Under the pieces are notes generated by a model, which worked only from the letters and a program-made list of their open reading frames with translations, was not told the DNA's origin and ran no database searches. Below are positions 33,632 to 41,426 of a DNA stretch of 64,000 nt, one piece after another. Position 1 is the stretch's first letter; each line of letters starts with the position of its first letter. Position numbers and translations under genes: made by a program. This stretch comes from CAYOOP01 sp964405685 (GTDB lineage: Bacteria > Pseudomonadota > Alphaproteobacteria > Rickettsiales > SXRF01). The stretch is taken from positions 62,001 to 126,000 of the forward strand of contig CAYOOP010000002.1 of NCBI GenBank assembly GCA_964405685.1, in the 5' to 3' direction.

Positions 33632-34624
33632 TTAATTGCCTTCTTTCCACGCGCCCTGCTCTTTGAAATACCGCACTGAGCCAGGGTGGAAAGGGGCAAT
33701 GCCCTGCACGTCATTTACCATATGTGCGGCATCGAGAGCCGTAAACACAGGGTGCAGCGTTTTGAAGTTATCCAGGTTTTCAAACACGGATTTGGCAAAC
33801 TCGTATGCGACATTGTCATCCAGCTCCGTATTAGTGACGAGCACGGCTTTTACACCGAAGGTTTTGACGGCTTCCTTGTTGTGCAGATACATACCGCCGG
33901 GAATGGTCGTATACGCATAGAACGGATATTGCTTGATGAACTTATCAACCTCAGGACCGGAGAAGCCGACGATGCGCGTGTCGCACATGCTGGTGATTTG
34001 CTGTACGGCGGCGTTCGGGTGGCCCAGGGCGTAAATGATCGCATCGGTTTTGCCGGAGCACAACGCTTGCGCCTGATCCTGCGTTTTTAAATCAGGAGTG
34101 ATTTTAATGCTGTCTTCGGGCCAGCCTTTGATGTGCATCAACTCTTCAATGGTCGATTTCATGCCGGAGCCGGGCGTGCCCATATTTACGCGTTTGCCTT
34201 TCAAATCAGAGAAGGATTTGATGCCGCTGTTGGAGCGCGTAAGAATAGTGAATGGTTCAGCATGGAGTGCGAAAAGTACGCGTAGTTCTTTATTAGCGCC
34301 TTGGTCCTTAAATACTTCTGTGCCGTTATAGGCATGGTAAAGCCAGTCGGACTGAACGAGGCCGAGGTCGAGTTCTTTGGCGCGTAGACCTTCCAAATTG
34401 CTGATGGAACCGCCGGTGGATTCAACAACGCAACGAATATTGTGGTCTTTCCGGCTGCGATTGACAAGACGGCAGATGGCACCACCTGCCGGGTAGTACA
34501 CGCCGGTAACGCCGGCAGTGCCGAGGGTGACCAAACGTTCTGCCGCTTGCGCGGCAGGCGATGGGGTAAATACCATCCATCCAAGACATGAGAGTACAGC
34601 AAAAAGAGAACAGCGCTTAAACAT
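33632..34624 (-). CDS. TAXI-family TRAP transporter solute-binding protein
   Basis: TAXI proteins are periplasmic receptors for TRAP transporters. The 330-residue protein has a signal peptide (ending PAAQAAE), the start of the mature chain LVTLGTAGVTGVYYPAGGAI, typical of the family, and VNMGTPGSGMKSTIEELM and the C-terminal HPGSVRYFKEQGAW. No TRAP membrane subunit is in the window; 73 bp separate it from the DAACS symporter on the same strand, so the permease must be elsewhere or absent. Confidence 0.9.
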   Translation of the reverse strand: MFKRCSLFAVLSCLGWMVFTPSPAAQAAERLVTLGTAGVTGVYYPAGGAICRLVNRSRKDHNIRCVVESTGGSISNLEGLRAKELDLGLVQSDWLYHAYNGTEVFKDQGANKELRVLFALHAEPFTILTRSNSGIKSFSDLKGKRVNMGTPGSGMKSTIEELMHIKGWPEDSIKITPDLKTQDQAQALCSGKTDAIIYALGHPNAAVQQITSMCDTRIVGFSGPEVDKFIKQYPFYAYTTIPGGMYLHNKEAVKTFGVKAVLVTNTELDDNVAYEFAKSVFENLDNFKTLHPVFTALDAAHMVNDVQGIAPFHPGSVRYFKEQGAWKEGN

Positions 34625-34738
34625 CGGTTACCTGTTATTTTAAGGGGTTGGTTTTATGAAGAGAAGACATCCTATCAAACCCGTGGGCGCTGCTCAAGCA
34701 GTTTGACGTGAGCTCGTAAATTCGCTTCTGGTCTGGCT

Positions 34739-35419
34739 TTAGGCGTTTGCCAGTTCTTTGGTTTTGGCTTTTGTGGAAGAGGAAGAGCTGTCTTCGCGCT
34801 CCATTTGGCGCACGATTTCCTTCACCAGCGATTTGACTTCCAGTGAAGCCAGGCTGTTTGGCTCCACTTCCGTGCAGGTGCGGCCTTCTAATAAGGAAGC
34901 GGCGAAGATGACGCGGTTGCCGAAGGTCGTATCCGCCAGAATCGGAAGTTCGGCGGCGATGGTGGGGGTTAGCCGAGAATTGGGCGGAACGCGATTGAGC
35001 AGCACTTTGACCGGCACTTTTTCGGTTTTCGCCAGATCAAGTGTAGCTTTGGTGGCCCACAAATCCATCGGGCTTGGCTGCACGGGAATGACGATCATAT
35101 CTGCAGCGCGGATGGCGGTGCGGGCTTCGGTTTCGGTGTGGGGCGGGCTATCGACGATAATATAGTCATGCATTTTTTTGAGGCGGGAGATTTCACTCGC
35201 CACGCGCCAACCGGAAACAGAGGCAAAGGAGAGGCCGGTGAAGCCTTCGCCAAAACGCTGTTCGCGTACGCGGTGCCAAAAACCGAGGCTGCCTTGTGGG
35301 TCGATATCAATCACCGCGACGCGGCGGCCTTTTTGCTGCAACGCAACCGCCAAATGGGCTGCTACTGTGGTTTTCCCGGCTCCGCCCTTTTGTTGGGCAA
35401 CGGTGATGACTTTGGACAT
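34739..35419 (-). CDS. Orphan ParA-family ATPase
   Basis: This 226-residue P-loop ATPase of the ParA/MinD class has the deviant Walker A KGGAGKTTVAAHLAVALQ, the switch IDIDPQGSLGFW and the Walker B-like YIIVDSPPHTETEAR. The start at 35419 (MSKVITVAQQ) is standard; an upstream extension in frame is less likely. No parB or parS-like gene is adjacent, so it is not a chromosome partition cassette; it resembles the short ParA-like proteins that position cell components in alphaproteobacteria. The Ser-rich C-terminus (EREDSSSSSTK) is probably flexible. Confidence 0.88.
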   Translation of the reverse strand: MSKVITVAQQKGGAGKTTVAAHLAVALQQKGRRVAVIDIDPQGSLGFWHRVREQRFGEGFTGLSFASVSGWRVASEISRLKKMHDYIIVDSPPHTETEARTAIRAADMIVIPVQPSPMDLWATKATLDLAKTEKVPVKVLLNRVPPNSRLTPTIAAELPILADTTFGNRVIFAASLLEGRTCTEVEPNSLASLEVKSLVKEIVRQMEREDSSSSSTKAKTKELANA

Positions 35420-35536
35420 GGGCTCGACTCCAGCATAATTTCGTGATAGCGAAAGAGTGAATTGAAACAACTATAACGAGACGAAAAATTAAACACAACT
35501 AGATTTAGTCGTGCTTTGATTTTTTGATACAAGATT

Positions 35537-36457
35537 ATGTCGGACGCAAAAAAACTTTTACACGCAGCGCGTCTACTCAAAGAAGGCGGCCTCGTCGCTT
35601 TCCCGACGGAAACCGTCTATGGGTTAGGCGCGGATGCAACCAATGATAACGCCATTGCTGCTATTTACGCACGCAAGAATCGCCCGCAATTTAATCCACT
35701 CATTATTCATTTTATAAATAAAGAGGCGATGGTACCGCATGTGGTGTGGAATGAGTGTGCGGAAAAACTTGCGAACAGATTTTGGCCTGGACCGCTGACG
35801 CTTGTGCTCGATCGTAAACCGGATTCTGGAATTTCAATGTTAGCTTCAGCGGGGCTCACAACGTTGGCGGTGCGCGTGCCAGCACATGAGGTTGCACAGC
35901 AATTGATGGCAGAAGTGGGGCCTCTGGCAGCACCGAGTGCGAATATCTCCGGTCGTTTGAGCCCGACGACAGCAGCACATGTACATGCGGAGCTTCCGGA
36001 TATTGAAGTGCTAGAAGGTGGCGCGTGTGAGGTGGGGTTGGAATCGACCGTAGTGGATGTAACCGATGTGCCGACGTTACTCCGCCATGGGGCGATTACA
36101 AAAGAAATGTTGGAGCAGGCACTCGGTGAGTCAGTTGGAACGCTGACTCATGCGGATAATATTCGCTCGCCGGGACAGCTTCTGAAACACTACGCACCGC
36201 GCGCGAAATTGAGATTGAATGCAACGTCGGTTGCAGCGAATGAAGCGCTGCTTGCGTTTGGGAATATCATTCCTGCAGGAGCCAAGCGCGTTTTGAATTT
36301 GAGTGAGAAGGGAGATACGACAGAAGCTGCGGCGAATCTTTTCAATTGTTTGCGCCTACTCGATCAGCCGGACATTGCGGCCATTGCGGTGATGCCGGTT
36401 CCAAACGTTGGCATTGGTGAAGCGATTAATGATCGATTGCAGCGAGGCGCTGCTTAG
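35537..36457 (+). CDS. L-threonylcarbamoyladenylate synthase (Sua5 type)
   Basis: This enzyme makes the precursor of the t6A modification at position 37 of tRNAs that read ANN codons. The 306-residue protein has the YrdC domain (LVAFPTETVYGLGADATND, KNRPQFNPLIIH, GPLAAPSANISGRLSPT) and the C-terminal Sua5 extension (RSPGQLLKHYAPRAKLRL linker and a Rossmann-like domain), so it is the long type. It is divergent from parA. Its stop overlaps that of the TetR gene. Confidence 0.94.
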   Translation: MSDAKKLLHAARLLKEGGLVAFPTETVYGLGADATNDNAIAAIYARKNRPQFNPLIIHFINKEAMVPHVVWNECAEKLANRFWPGPLTLVLDRKPDSGISMLASAGLTTLAVRVPAHEVAQQLMAEVGPLAAPSANISGRLSPTTAAHVHAELPDIEVLEGGACEVGLESTVVDVTDVPTLLRHGAITKEMLEQALGESVGTLTHADNIRSPGQLLKHYAPRAKLRLNATSVAANEALLAFGNIIPAGAKRVLNLSEKGDTTEAAANLFNCLRLLDQPDIAAIAVMPVPNVGIGEAINDRLQRGAA

Positions 36458-37050
36458 CTCGCGACTTTGCCGAGGTGAATTTTTTTATTGGGTAGCTCAT
36501 CAATCCAGGCGGTAAGGCGTTTGATTTCGTCGGTCAAAGGTTCGTTATTGCCGCGGGATTTGGAAAGAATTGATGCACCTTGAATCCCACTCATAATACT
36601 AGTGGCGTAGGCTTTAGCTTCCGTGTCATACCCTAATTTTTTGAATTGCGATGCTGCCCATTCTACAAAGCGATCGAAAATACCAACGGCGGCTTGGGTG
36701 ATGTTGTGATTCATATCTTGCGCTTCTGAAATCAGCCGGCCGACAGGGCAACCGTAGCAAGTGTAGTCGTCTTTCACCCTATCAAATATCAGCACAATTT
36801 CCCGCAGGCGGTCGCGTGGGTCGGGCAGGCTGTTTTCAATCATCGCATAGGCGTTTTCCATCAGTGCACGGCGCTTTTCGAGCGCGCACATGGCAAGCTC
36901 TTCCTTGGTTTTAAAGTAGTAATAGACATTGCCAATCGGAATATCCGCCTTCGCGGCAATATCGGCGAGCGAGGTCGCCTGTAAGCCGCGCTGATGAAAC
37001 AGCAAAGCCGCAGAATCTATCAGTTTATCGCGTTTCGGATTGGTAGACAT
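36454..37050 (-). CDS. TetR-family transcriptional regulator
   Basis: This 198-residue repressor-type protein starts at the ATG at 37050. It has the N-terminal helix-turn-helix (LFHQRGLQATSLADIAAKAD then IPIGNVYYYFKTKEELAMC) and a ligand domain with CYGCPVGRLISEAQD, seen in the LmrA/YxaF-like group. Nothing marks the target gene; rmlD is divergent from it, 217 bp away across a repeat. The stop codon overlaps that of the upstream convergent gene. Confidence 0.88.
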   Translation of the reverse strand: MSTNPKRDKLIDSAALLFHQRGLQATSLADIAAKADIPIGNVYYYFKTKEELAMCALEKRRALMENAYAMIENSLPDPRDRLREIVLIFDRVKDDYTCYGCPVGRLISEAQDMNHNITQAAVGIFDRFVEWAASQFKKLGYDTEAKAYATSIMSGIQGASILSKSRGNNEPLTDEIKRLTAWIDELPNKKIHLGKVAS

Positions 37051-37110
37051 AAGGCTTAAGTCAGTTGACTGAATAGCTATGTATAATCTCATTATTTACC
37101 CAATGCAACC

Positions 37111-37229
37111 GTCATTGCGAGGAGGCATCGCCGACGAAGCAATCTAGTAGAAGTGCCATGGGCGCGGAATGGTTTCTTATTGCGCCGCAGATGCGACGCG
37201 CTGGATTGCTTCGCTACGCTCGCAATGAC
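37111..37229. repeat. Family B palindromic element in the tetR-rmlD divergent gap
   Basis: The ends are GTCATTGCGAGGAGGCATCG and CTACGCTCGCAATGAC, with the inner pair GAAGCAATCTAG / CTGGATTGCTTC. At 119 bp it is longer than the coding copies; the middle holds an extra inverted pair around GCGCCGCAGATGCG. It occupies most of the region where both divergent promoters would be expected. Confidence 0.9.
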
Positions 37230-37267
37230 GGCTTTCCATTTTCTTGCAGTTCTATTATGGAATGTGC

Positions 37268-38146
37268 ATGACAACTTCACTTCTGATTCTAGGCAATGGT
37301 CAAATCGGCTCTGCACTGGCACGCCAGATCGCTGACGCAGGCATTTCTGCACATATGCTTGACCGTTCCCAGCTTGATTTAGAGACATTGACCGAAGAAA
37401 AAATCGCTACGCATATTAATACGGTGAAGCCTGACTCTATCATCAATGCGGCGGCTTATACGCAGGTGGATAAGGCTGAAGGCGCGGGGAAAGATGCGGC
37501 GTTTAAAATCAATGGAGAAGCACCAGGCATTCTCGCGGCTGTATGTAAAAAACGCGGCATTTTATTGGTGCATTATTCAACCGACTATGTGTTCGATGGT
37601 AGCAAGGCAACACCTTGGGTGGAAAACGATATCGCACGGCCGATTAATACCTACGGTGCCAGCAAGCGGGCAGGGGAAGTGGCGGTTGAAAATATAGGCG
37701 GCGACCACCTGATTTTCCGCACAAGTTGGGTGTATGATGCACGAGGAAAAAATTTTCTGAATACGATGCTTAGGCTTGGCAAAGAGCATGAGGTATTGAA
37801 AGTAGTGAATGATCAAATCGGCGCACCGAGCTTTGCCGGGGATATCGCAACGGCGACATTGAAAGCGATTAAAACCAAGGCGCGTGGTTTGTTTCACCTT
37901 ACTAATAGTGGGGAAACGAGTTGGCATGGGTTTGCAGAGGCGATTTTTGCAGAGGCGCGTTTGCATGAATCGCTGAGGGTCAAACAGGTAGAGGCTATTC
38001 CAAGTAGCGCTTATCCCACACCGGCCAAACGACCGCTGAATTCACGGCTTGACTGCAGCAAATTAAAAAACGAATGCGGTATTACGCTTCCCCCTTGGCA
38101 GGATGGTTTGAAAGCGTGTATGAGGGAGCGCTATGCAAGTACATGA
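37268..38146 (+). CDS. rmlD: dTDP-4-dehydrorhamnose reductase
   Basis: RmlD reduces dTDP-4-keto-L-rhamnose to dTDP-L-rhamnose for polysaccharide. The 292-residue SDR protein has LLILGNGQIGSALARQIADA as the NAD(P) site, INAAAYTQVDKAEG, STDYVFDGSKATPW, NTYGASKRAGEVAV with the YxxxK pair, and FRTSWVYDARGKNF. The ATG at 37268 is chosen from two close ATGs because it has GGA about six bases upstream. rmlC follows with a 14-bp overlap. rmlA and rmlB are not in the window. Confidence 0.94.
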   Translation: MTTSLLILGNGQIGSALARQIADAGISAHMLDRSQLDLETLTEEKIATHINTVKPDSIINAAAYTQVDKAEGAGKDAAFKINGEAPGILAAVCKKRGILLVHYSTDYVFDGSKATPWVENDIARPINTYGASKRAGEVAVENIGGDHLIFRTSWVYDARGKNFLNTMLRLGKEHEVLKVVNDQIGAPSFAGDIATATLKAIKTKARGLFHLTNSGETSWHGFAEAIFAEARLHESLRVKQVEAIPSSAYPTPAKRPLNSRLDCSKLKNECGITLPPWQDGLKACMRERYAST

Positions 38147-38681
38147 TCTTCCGTTGCCTGACCTCAAGCTCATCCAACTAGATGTGAAGGGCGATTCGCG
38201 CGGATTTTTTATCGAACGATTTAATGCGCCGCAATTTGCAGCCGTTGGATTGCCGACGGATTTTGCGCAAGATAACCATTCTCGCAGCGCGCCAGGTATT
38301 TTACGCGGGCTTCACGCCCAGCACACCGCGCCCATGGGGAAGCTCGTGGGGTGCGTACGCGGAAAAATATGGGATGTCGCGGTGGATATCCGCGCGGGCT
38401 CTCCGACATTCGGCAAGCATTATGGGGTAGAGCTTAGCGATATGAATGGGCTATTGCTTTGGGTGCCGGCTGGGTTTGCACATGGTTTCTGTGTTTTGGG
38501 TCATGAACCGGCAGATGTGTTTTATAAGGTCACTGCAACTTATAACCCGGCGGGGGAAGTGGGTATTCATTATGCGGACCCGGAGCTGAATCTACCTTGG
38601 CCTATTCAAGATGCTACCACCTCTGATCGCGATAGAAACCTGCCAAGCTTTGCGGAATATAAGTTGAAGCCCACATTTTAA
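38133..38681 (+). CDS. rmlC: dTDP-4-dehydrorhamnose 3,5-epimerase
   Basis: RmlC epimerises dTDP-4-keto-6-deoxyglucose. The 182-residue cupin has DSRGFFIERFNAPQF, QDNHSRSAPGILRGLHAQHT with the catalytic His, KLVGCVRGKIWDVAVDIR, WVPAGFAHGFCVL and the Tyr motif YKVTATYNP. Coupled to rmlD, it makes the last two steps of the dTDP-rhamnose pathway. Confidence 0.96.
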   Translation: MQVHDLPLPDLKLIQLDVKGDSRGFFIERFNAPQFAAVGLPTDFAQDNHSRSAPGILRGLHAQHTAPMGKLVGCVRGKIWDVAVDIRAGSPTFGKHYGVELSDMNGLLLWVPAGFAHGFCVLGHEPADVFYKVTATYNPAGEVGIHYADPELNLPWPIQDATTSDRDRNLPSFAEYKLKPTF

Positions 38682-38701
38682 CTTGATAAGCCACTGTCCC
38701 T

Positions 38702-39361
38702 ATGAAGCTTCCTCGACCGCAGGCGATTATTTTTGACTGGGATAACACGCTGGTCGACACTTGGCCGATTATTCACCAAGCGCTTCACGAGACGTTCGAG
38801 GCGATGGGTCTTACGCCATGGTCGCTCGATAAGGTCAAAACCCACGTGCGTAAATCCATGCGGGATTCGTTCCCGGAAATCTTTGGTGCCCAGTGGCAGG
38901 ACGCGGCGACGCTCTATCAAACCCGCTATCGTACGCATCATCTGGATAGGCTCACACCTTTACCCGGCGCTGAAGAGCTGCTTCAGTACATTCATGCGAT
39001 TCCTGTGCCGATGATTGTGGTAAGTAATAAAAAAGGTGGAAATTTACGACAGGAAGTGTCCCATTTGAAATGGGATGTCTACTTTAAAAACGTCACCGGC
39101 GCGGATGATGCGGCGAAAGACAAACCACACCCGGATCCGGTGCATCACGCGCTCAAAGAGCTCGGGATTTTACCTAGTGCCAACATGTGGTTCATTGGTG
39201 ATAGTGATATTGATTTGGAAACCGCGAAAAACACCGGCTGCACACCGATTCTTTATGGCGAACATGCCTGCACCCAAAGTGCGTATACACCGACACACTA
39301 TCATGGTTTCCCATATATGGCGCACGCGAAGACGTTGGATGAAGTGAAGGCGTGGTTTTAG
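38702..39361 (+). CDS. HAD-family phosphatase (phosphoglycolate phosphatase-like)
   Basis: This 219-residue HAD hydrolase has motif I as DWDNTLVDTWP, motif II as VVSNKKGG, the motif III Lys in KDKPHPDP and motif IV as GDSDIDLETAKNTGC. The cap is the small helical type of the Gph-like group. It may be a phosphoglycolate or other small phosphate ester phosphatase; the substrate cannot be told. It follows rmlC by 20 bp on the same strand and ends tail to tail, overlapping the dehydrogenase gene by 4 bp. Confidence 0.87.
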   Translation: MKLPRPQAIIFDWDNTLVDTWPIIHQALHETFEAMGLTPWSLDKVKTHVRKSMRDSFPEIFGAQWQDAATLYQTRYRTHHLDRLTPLPGAEELLQYIHAIPVPMIVVSNKKGGNLRQEVSHLKWDVYFKNVTGADDAAKDKPHPDPVHHALKELGILPSANMWFIGDSDIDLETAKNTGCTPILYGEHACTQSAYTPTHYHGFPYMAHAKTLDEVKAWF

Positions 39362-40446
39362 AGGTTTAAATAGCCGTATCTATCGCGCGAGGTTGGTGCG
39401 AGTTTGATCGCTTCATTCACCCATGATTGTTGCCAGCCTAGTTCTTCTGGTGTTGTTGGCAGGCCTGCGCGAAGGGCAAGTTCGCGCAATATTTCATAGT
39501 TCCCCCCGCTTGCGGGGGGATTCAGGGGAGAATGGTGCGTCAGGAGAGATTCCCCCCCGTACCCCCCCGCAAGCGGGGGGGATAAGTGTTGCTGGATCTT
39601 GGCCATGATTTGTGAGGTGTAAGCGATTTGTTCGCCGTGGAGGGCTTCGCCCGGGTTGCCATGGTGTTCTTCGATGACGTGGGCGATCGTGTGTTCGCCG
39701 CCGCTTGCGGGCGCGCTGGAGCCGGCGATCGTCATTCCAAAGCCTCCGAGAATGAGCAATTCCATGAGCTTGGCGATGGTTACTGAATCACGTTCCAATA
39801 ATTTCTCAGCGTTTGCAAACACCTCGTCTTCGATGGTTTGTGTGAGTTCGTAGACGCGGTCGTCGTAGGGCGTGTATTTCACCTGATGTGACAACAACCA
39901 ATCCGCTTCTGCGGTGATGCGGGCCATGGAATCGCCGAGGCCGGCTTTAATCATTCGTAAAGGTGCTTGTGATATCACGTCGAGGTCGGCCACAATCGCA
40001 ATCGGCAGCGTACCCGTGACGGTTGTTTTTTGTGTGCCGTGGATGAGCGATGCATTACGGGAACCGTAACCGTTCATAGACGGAGCGGTGGGTATGCATA
40101 TATATGCTTTATCAGCAAGGTAACTGCAGCGTTTCACAATATCGTTGATTGTGCCGCTACCAAACGCAATCAATACATCTGCTTGGATAGATACATTTAA
40201 TGCGGTTTCGACAAGTTGAACATCCGGTCTGACTGGAAGTTCAAAGATATAATGCGGATATACTAATCCAGCACATTCACCGGTTGCTTGATAAATGTTT
40301 CTATCCGTAATGATAAGCGGCGATGTGAAATCATGTTCGTTGAGAATGGTTTTTATTTTTTCTACCGCGCCATGTGCAATCACTACCTCAGGCGTTTCAC
40401 TGCCTAGGGTTGCATCTAAAATCGCGGTGGTGGTTTCTGAAAACAT
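39358..40446 (-). CDS. sn-Glycerol-1-phosphate dehydrogenase-like protein with repeat insert
   Basis: This 362-residue protein belongs to the metal-dependent dehydrogenases of the glycerol-1-phosphate dehydrogenase (EgsA/AraM) group, which reduce dihydroxyacetone phosphate. The landmarks are FGSGTINDIVKR, CIPTAPSMNGYGSRNA, the metal Asp in GLGDSMARITAEADW, and the two His ligands in SGGEHTIAH and EALHGEQIA. A family D repeat at 39501-39582 adds residues 289-316 (reading SPPLAGGYGGESLL, then PPASGG) in a helical C-terminal part, in frame. Archaea-type lipid stereochemistry should not be assumed from this gene alone; other dehydrogenases of the fold are possible. Confidence 0.85.
   Translation of the reverse strand: MFSETTTAILDATLGSETPEVVIAHGAVEKIKTILNEHDFTSPLIITDRNIYQATGECAGLVYPHYIFELPVRPDVQLVETALNVSIQADVLIAFGSGTINDIVKRCSYLADKAYICIPTAPSMNGYGSRNASLIHGTQKTTVTGTLPIAIVADLDVISQAPLRMIKAGLGDSMARITAEADWLLSHQVKYTPYDDRVYELTQTIEDEVFANAEKLLERDSVTIAKLMELLILGGFGMTIAGSSAPASGGEHTIAHVIEEHHGNPGEALHGEQIAYTSQIMAKIQQHLSPPLAGGYGGESLLTHHSPLNPPASGGNYEILRELALRAGLPTTPEELGWQQSWVNEAIKLAPTSRDRYGYLNL
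39501..39582. repeat. Family D palindromic element inside the dehydrogenase gene
   Basis: Two GC hairpins face each other: TCCCCCCGCTTGCGGGGGGA at the left and CCCCCCCGCAAGCGGGGGGG at the right, with about 40 bp between them. The gene's strand reads the arms as SPPLAGG and PPASGG. The frame stays open through the entire element. Confidence 0.9.
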
Positions 40447-40462
40447 CGGTATAAGTTTCCAT

Positions 40463-41425
40463 ATGACTCATAAGTGGATTGCTTCGTTGGCCTTCGGCCT
40501 CCTCACAATGGCGGCCTTGCCTGCCCATGCCTGTGTAGACTGCTGGGTCACTAAATTCAAGCAAGAAGCCGTTCAATCAGGCATTTCACAGCCCTTGCTG
40601 GACGAGGCATTTGCCGATTTTGAACCCAATCACACGGTGATTAAGCTCGACCGCAAACAACCCGAGGGTACCATGGGATTGAGTGAATATTTGCGAAAAG
40701 TCATTTCAAATTCACGCATCAACCGTGCGCAGGATGAACTCTCCTCTAATGCGTTTGCCGTTCAATCCGCTGCGTCGCAATATGGGGTGAATCCGGAGGT
40801 GATTGTGGCGTTGTGGGGGATTGAAAGTAATTTTGGCGATCATCAGGGTTCGTTTGAAGTGGTGGAATCGCTCGCCACACTCGCGTATGAAGGGCGCCGC
40901 GCTTCGTATTTTCGGAAAGAGCTGATCAACGCGTTAAAGATTATCGACGCGGGAAATATTGGGTTGCACGACATGACGGGATCATGGGCGGGTGCCATGG
41001 GCCAATGCCAATTTATGCCGACGAGTTATTTACGGTTTGCGGCCGATGGCAATGGCGATGGGCGGAAGGATATTTGGAATGACCAAGCGGATGTATTCGC
41101 CTCAATTGCCAGTTATTTAAGCACTGTTGGCTGGGATGCAACACTGCCCATTTTAGTGGAGGCTGAAGCGGCCAAAAGATTTGACTTTTCAAGGCATCTT
41201 GGTAATGACTGGCGTTCGCTTGCAAGCTGGAAGCGCCTAGGCATAAGCGTTGCGCCCGATCGTCGGTTGTCGGATGCAACCATGCTAAAATTGGTGCGCC
41301 TCGGGAAGGGAAGCCACGGGCAGCTTGGGCTAGTAACGAAAAATTTTGACACGCTGATGAACTGGAACCGCTCGACTTATTTTGCAACGGCGGTTGCTAA
41401 GCTTTCGGATGCTATAGGAGAATAA
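40463..41425 (+). CDS. Lytic murein transglycosylase (MltB-like) with repeat-derived signal peptide
   Basis: MltB-type enzymes cleave peptidoglycan glycan strands to anhydromuropeptides. From the ATG at 40463 the product has 320 residues: a signal peptide (MTHKWIASLAFGLLTMAALP then AHA), the transglycosylase core with the catalytic Glu121 in VALWGIESNFGDHQG, and SWAGAMGQCQFMPTSYLRFA followed by DGNGDGRKDIWN. The hydrophobic core of the signal peptide is encoded by a half copy of the family B repeat (40474-40510). The gene starts 17 bp from the divergent dehydrogenase gene and heads the rlpA-dacC-tmk-holB-metG-tatD run. Confidence 0.92.
   Translation: MTHKWIASLAFGLLTMAALPAHACVDCWVTKFKQEAVQSGISQPLLDEAFADFEPNHTVIKLDRKQPEGTMGLSEYLRKVISNSRINRAQDELSSNAFAVQSAASQYGVNPEVIVALWGIESNFGDHQGSFEVVESLATLAYEGRRASYFRKELINALKIIDAGNIGLHDMTGSWAGAMGQCQFMPTSYLRFAADGNGDGRKDIWNDQADVFASIASYLSTVGWDATLPILVEAEAAKRFDFSRHLGNDWRSLASWKRLGISVAPDRRLSDATMLKLVRLGKGSHGQLGLVTKNFDTLMNWNRSTYFATAVAKLSDAIGE
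40474..40510. repeat. Half copy of family B that encodes a signal peptide core
   Basis: The stretch GTGGATTGCTTCGTTGGCCT then TCGGCCTCCTCACAATG matches the right arm of family B (GGATTGCTTCG...GAGG CCTCGCAATGAC pattern) with a few changes, and contains the hairpin GGCC-ttc-GGCC. It is read in frame as WIASLAFGLLTM in the mltB-like gene. The opposite arm is missing. Confidence 0.75.
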
Positions 41426-41426
41426 A

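Noticed and set aside
39358..40446. Archaeal-type membrane lipid synthesis
   Set aside because: One dehydrogenase of this family is not enough; no geranylgeranylglyceryl phosphate synthase is visible.
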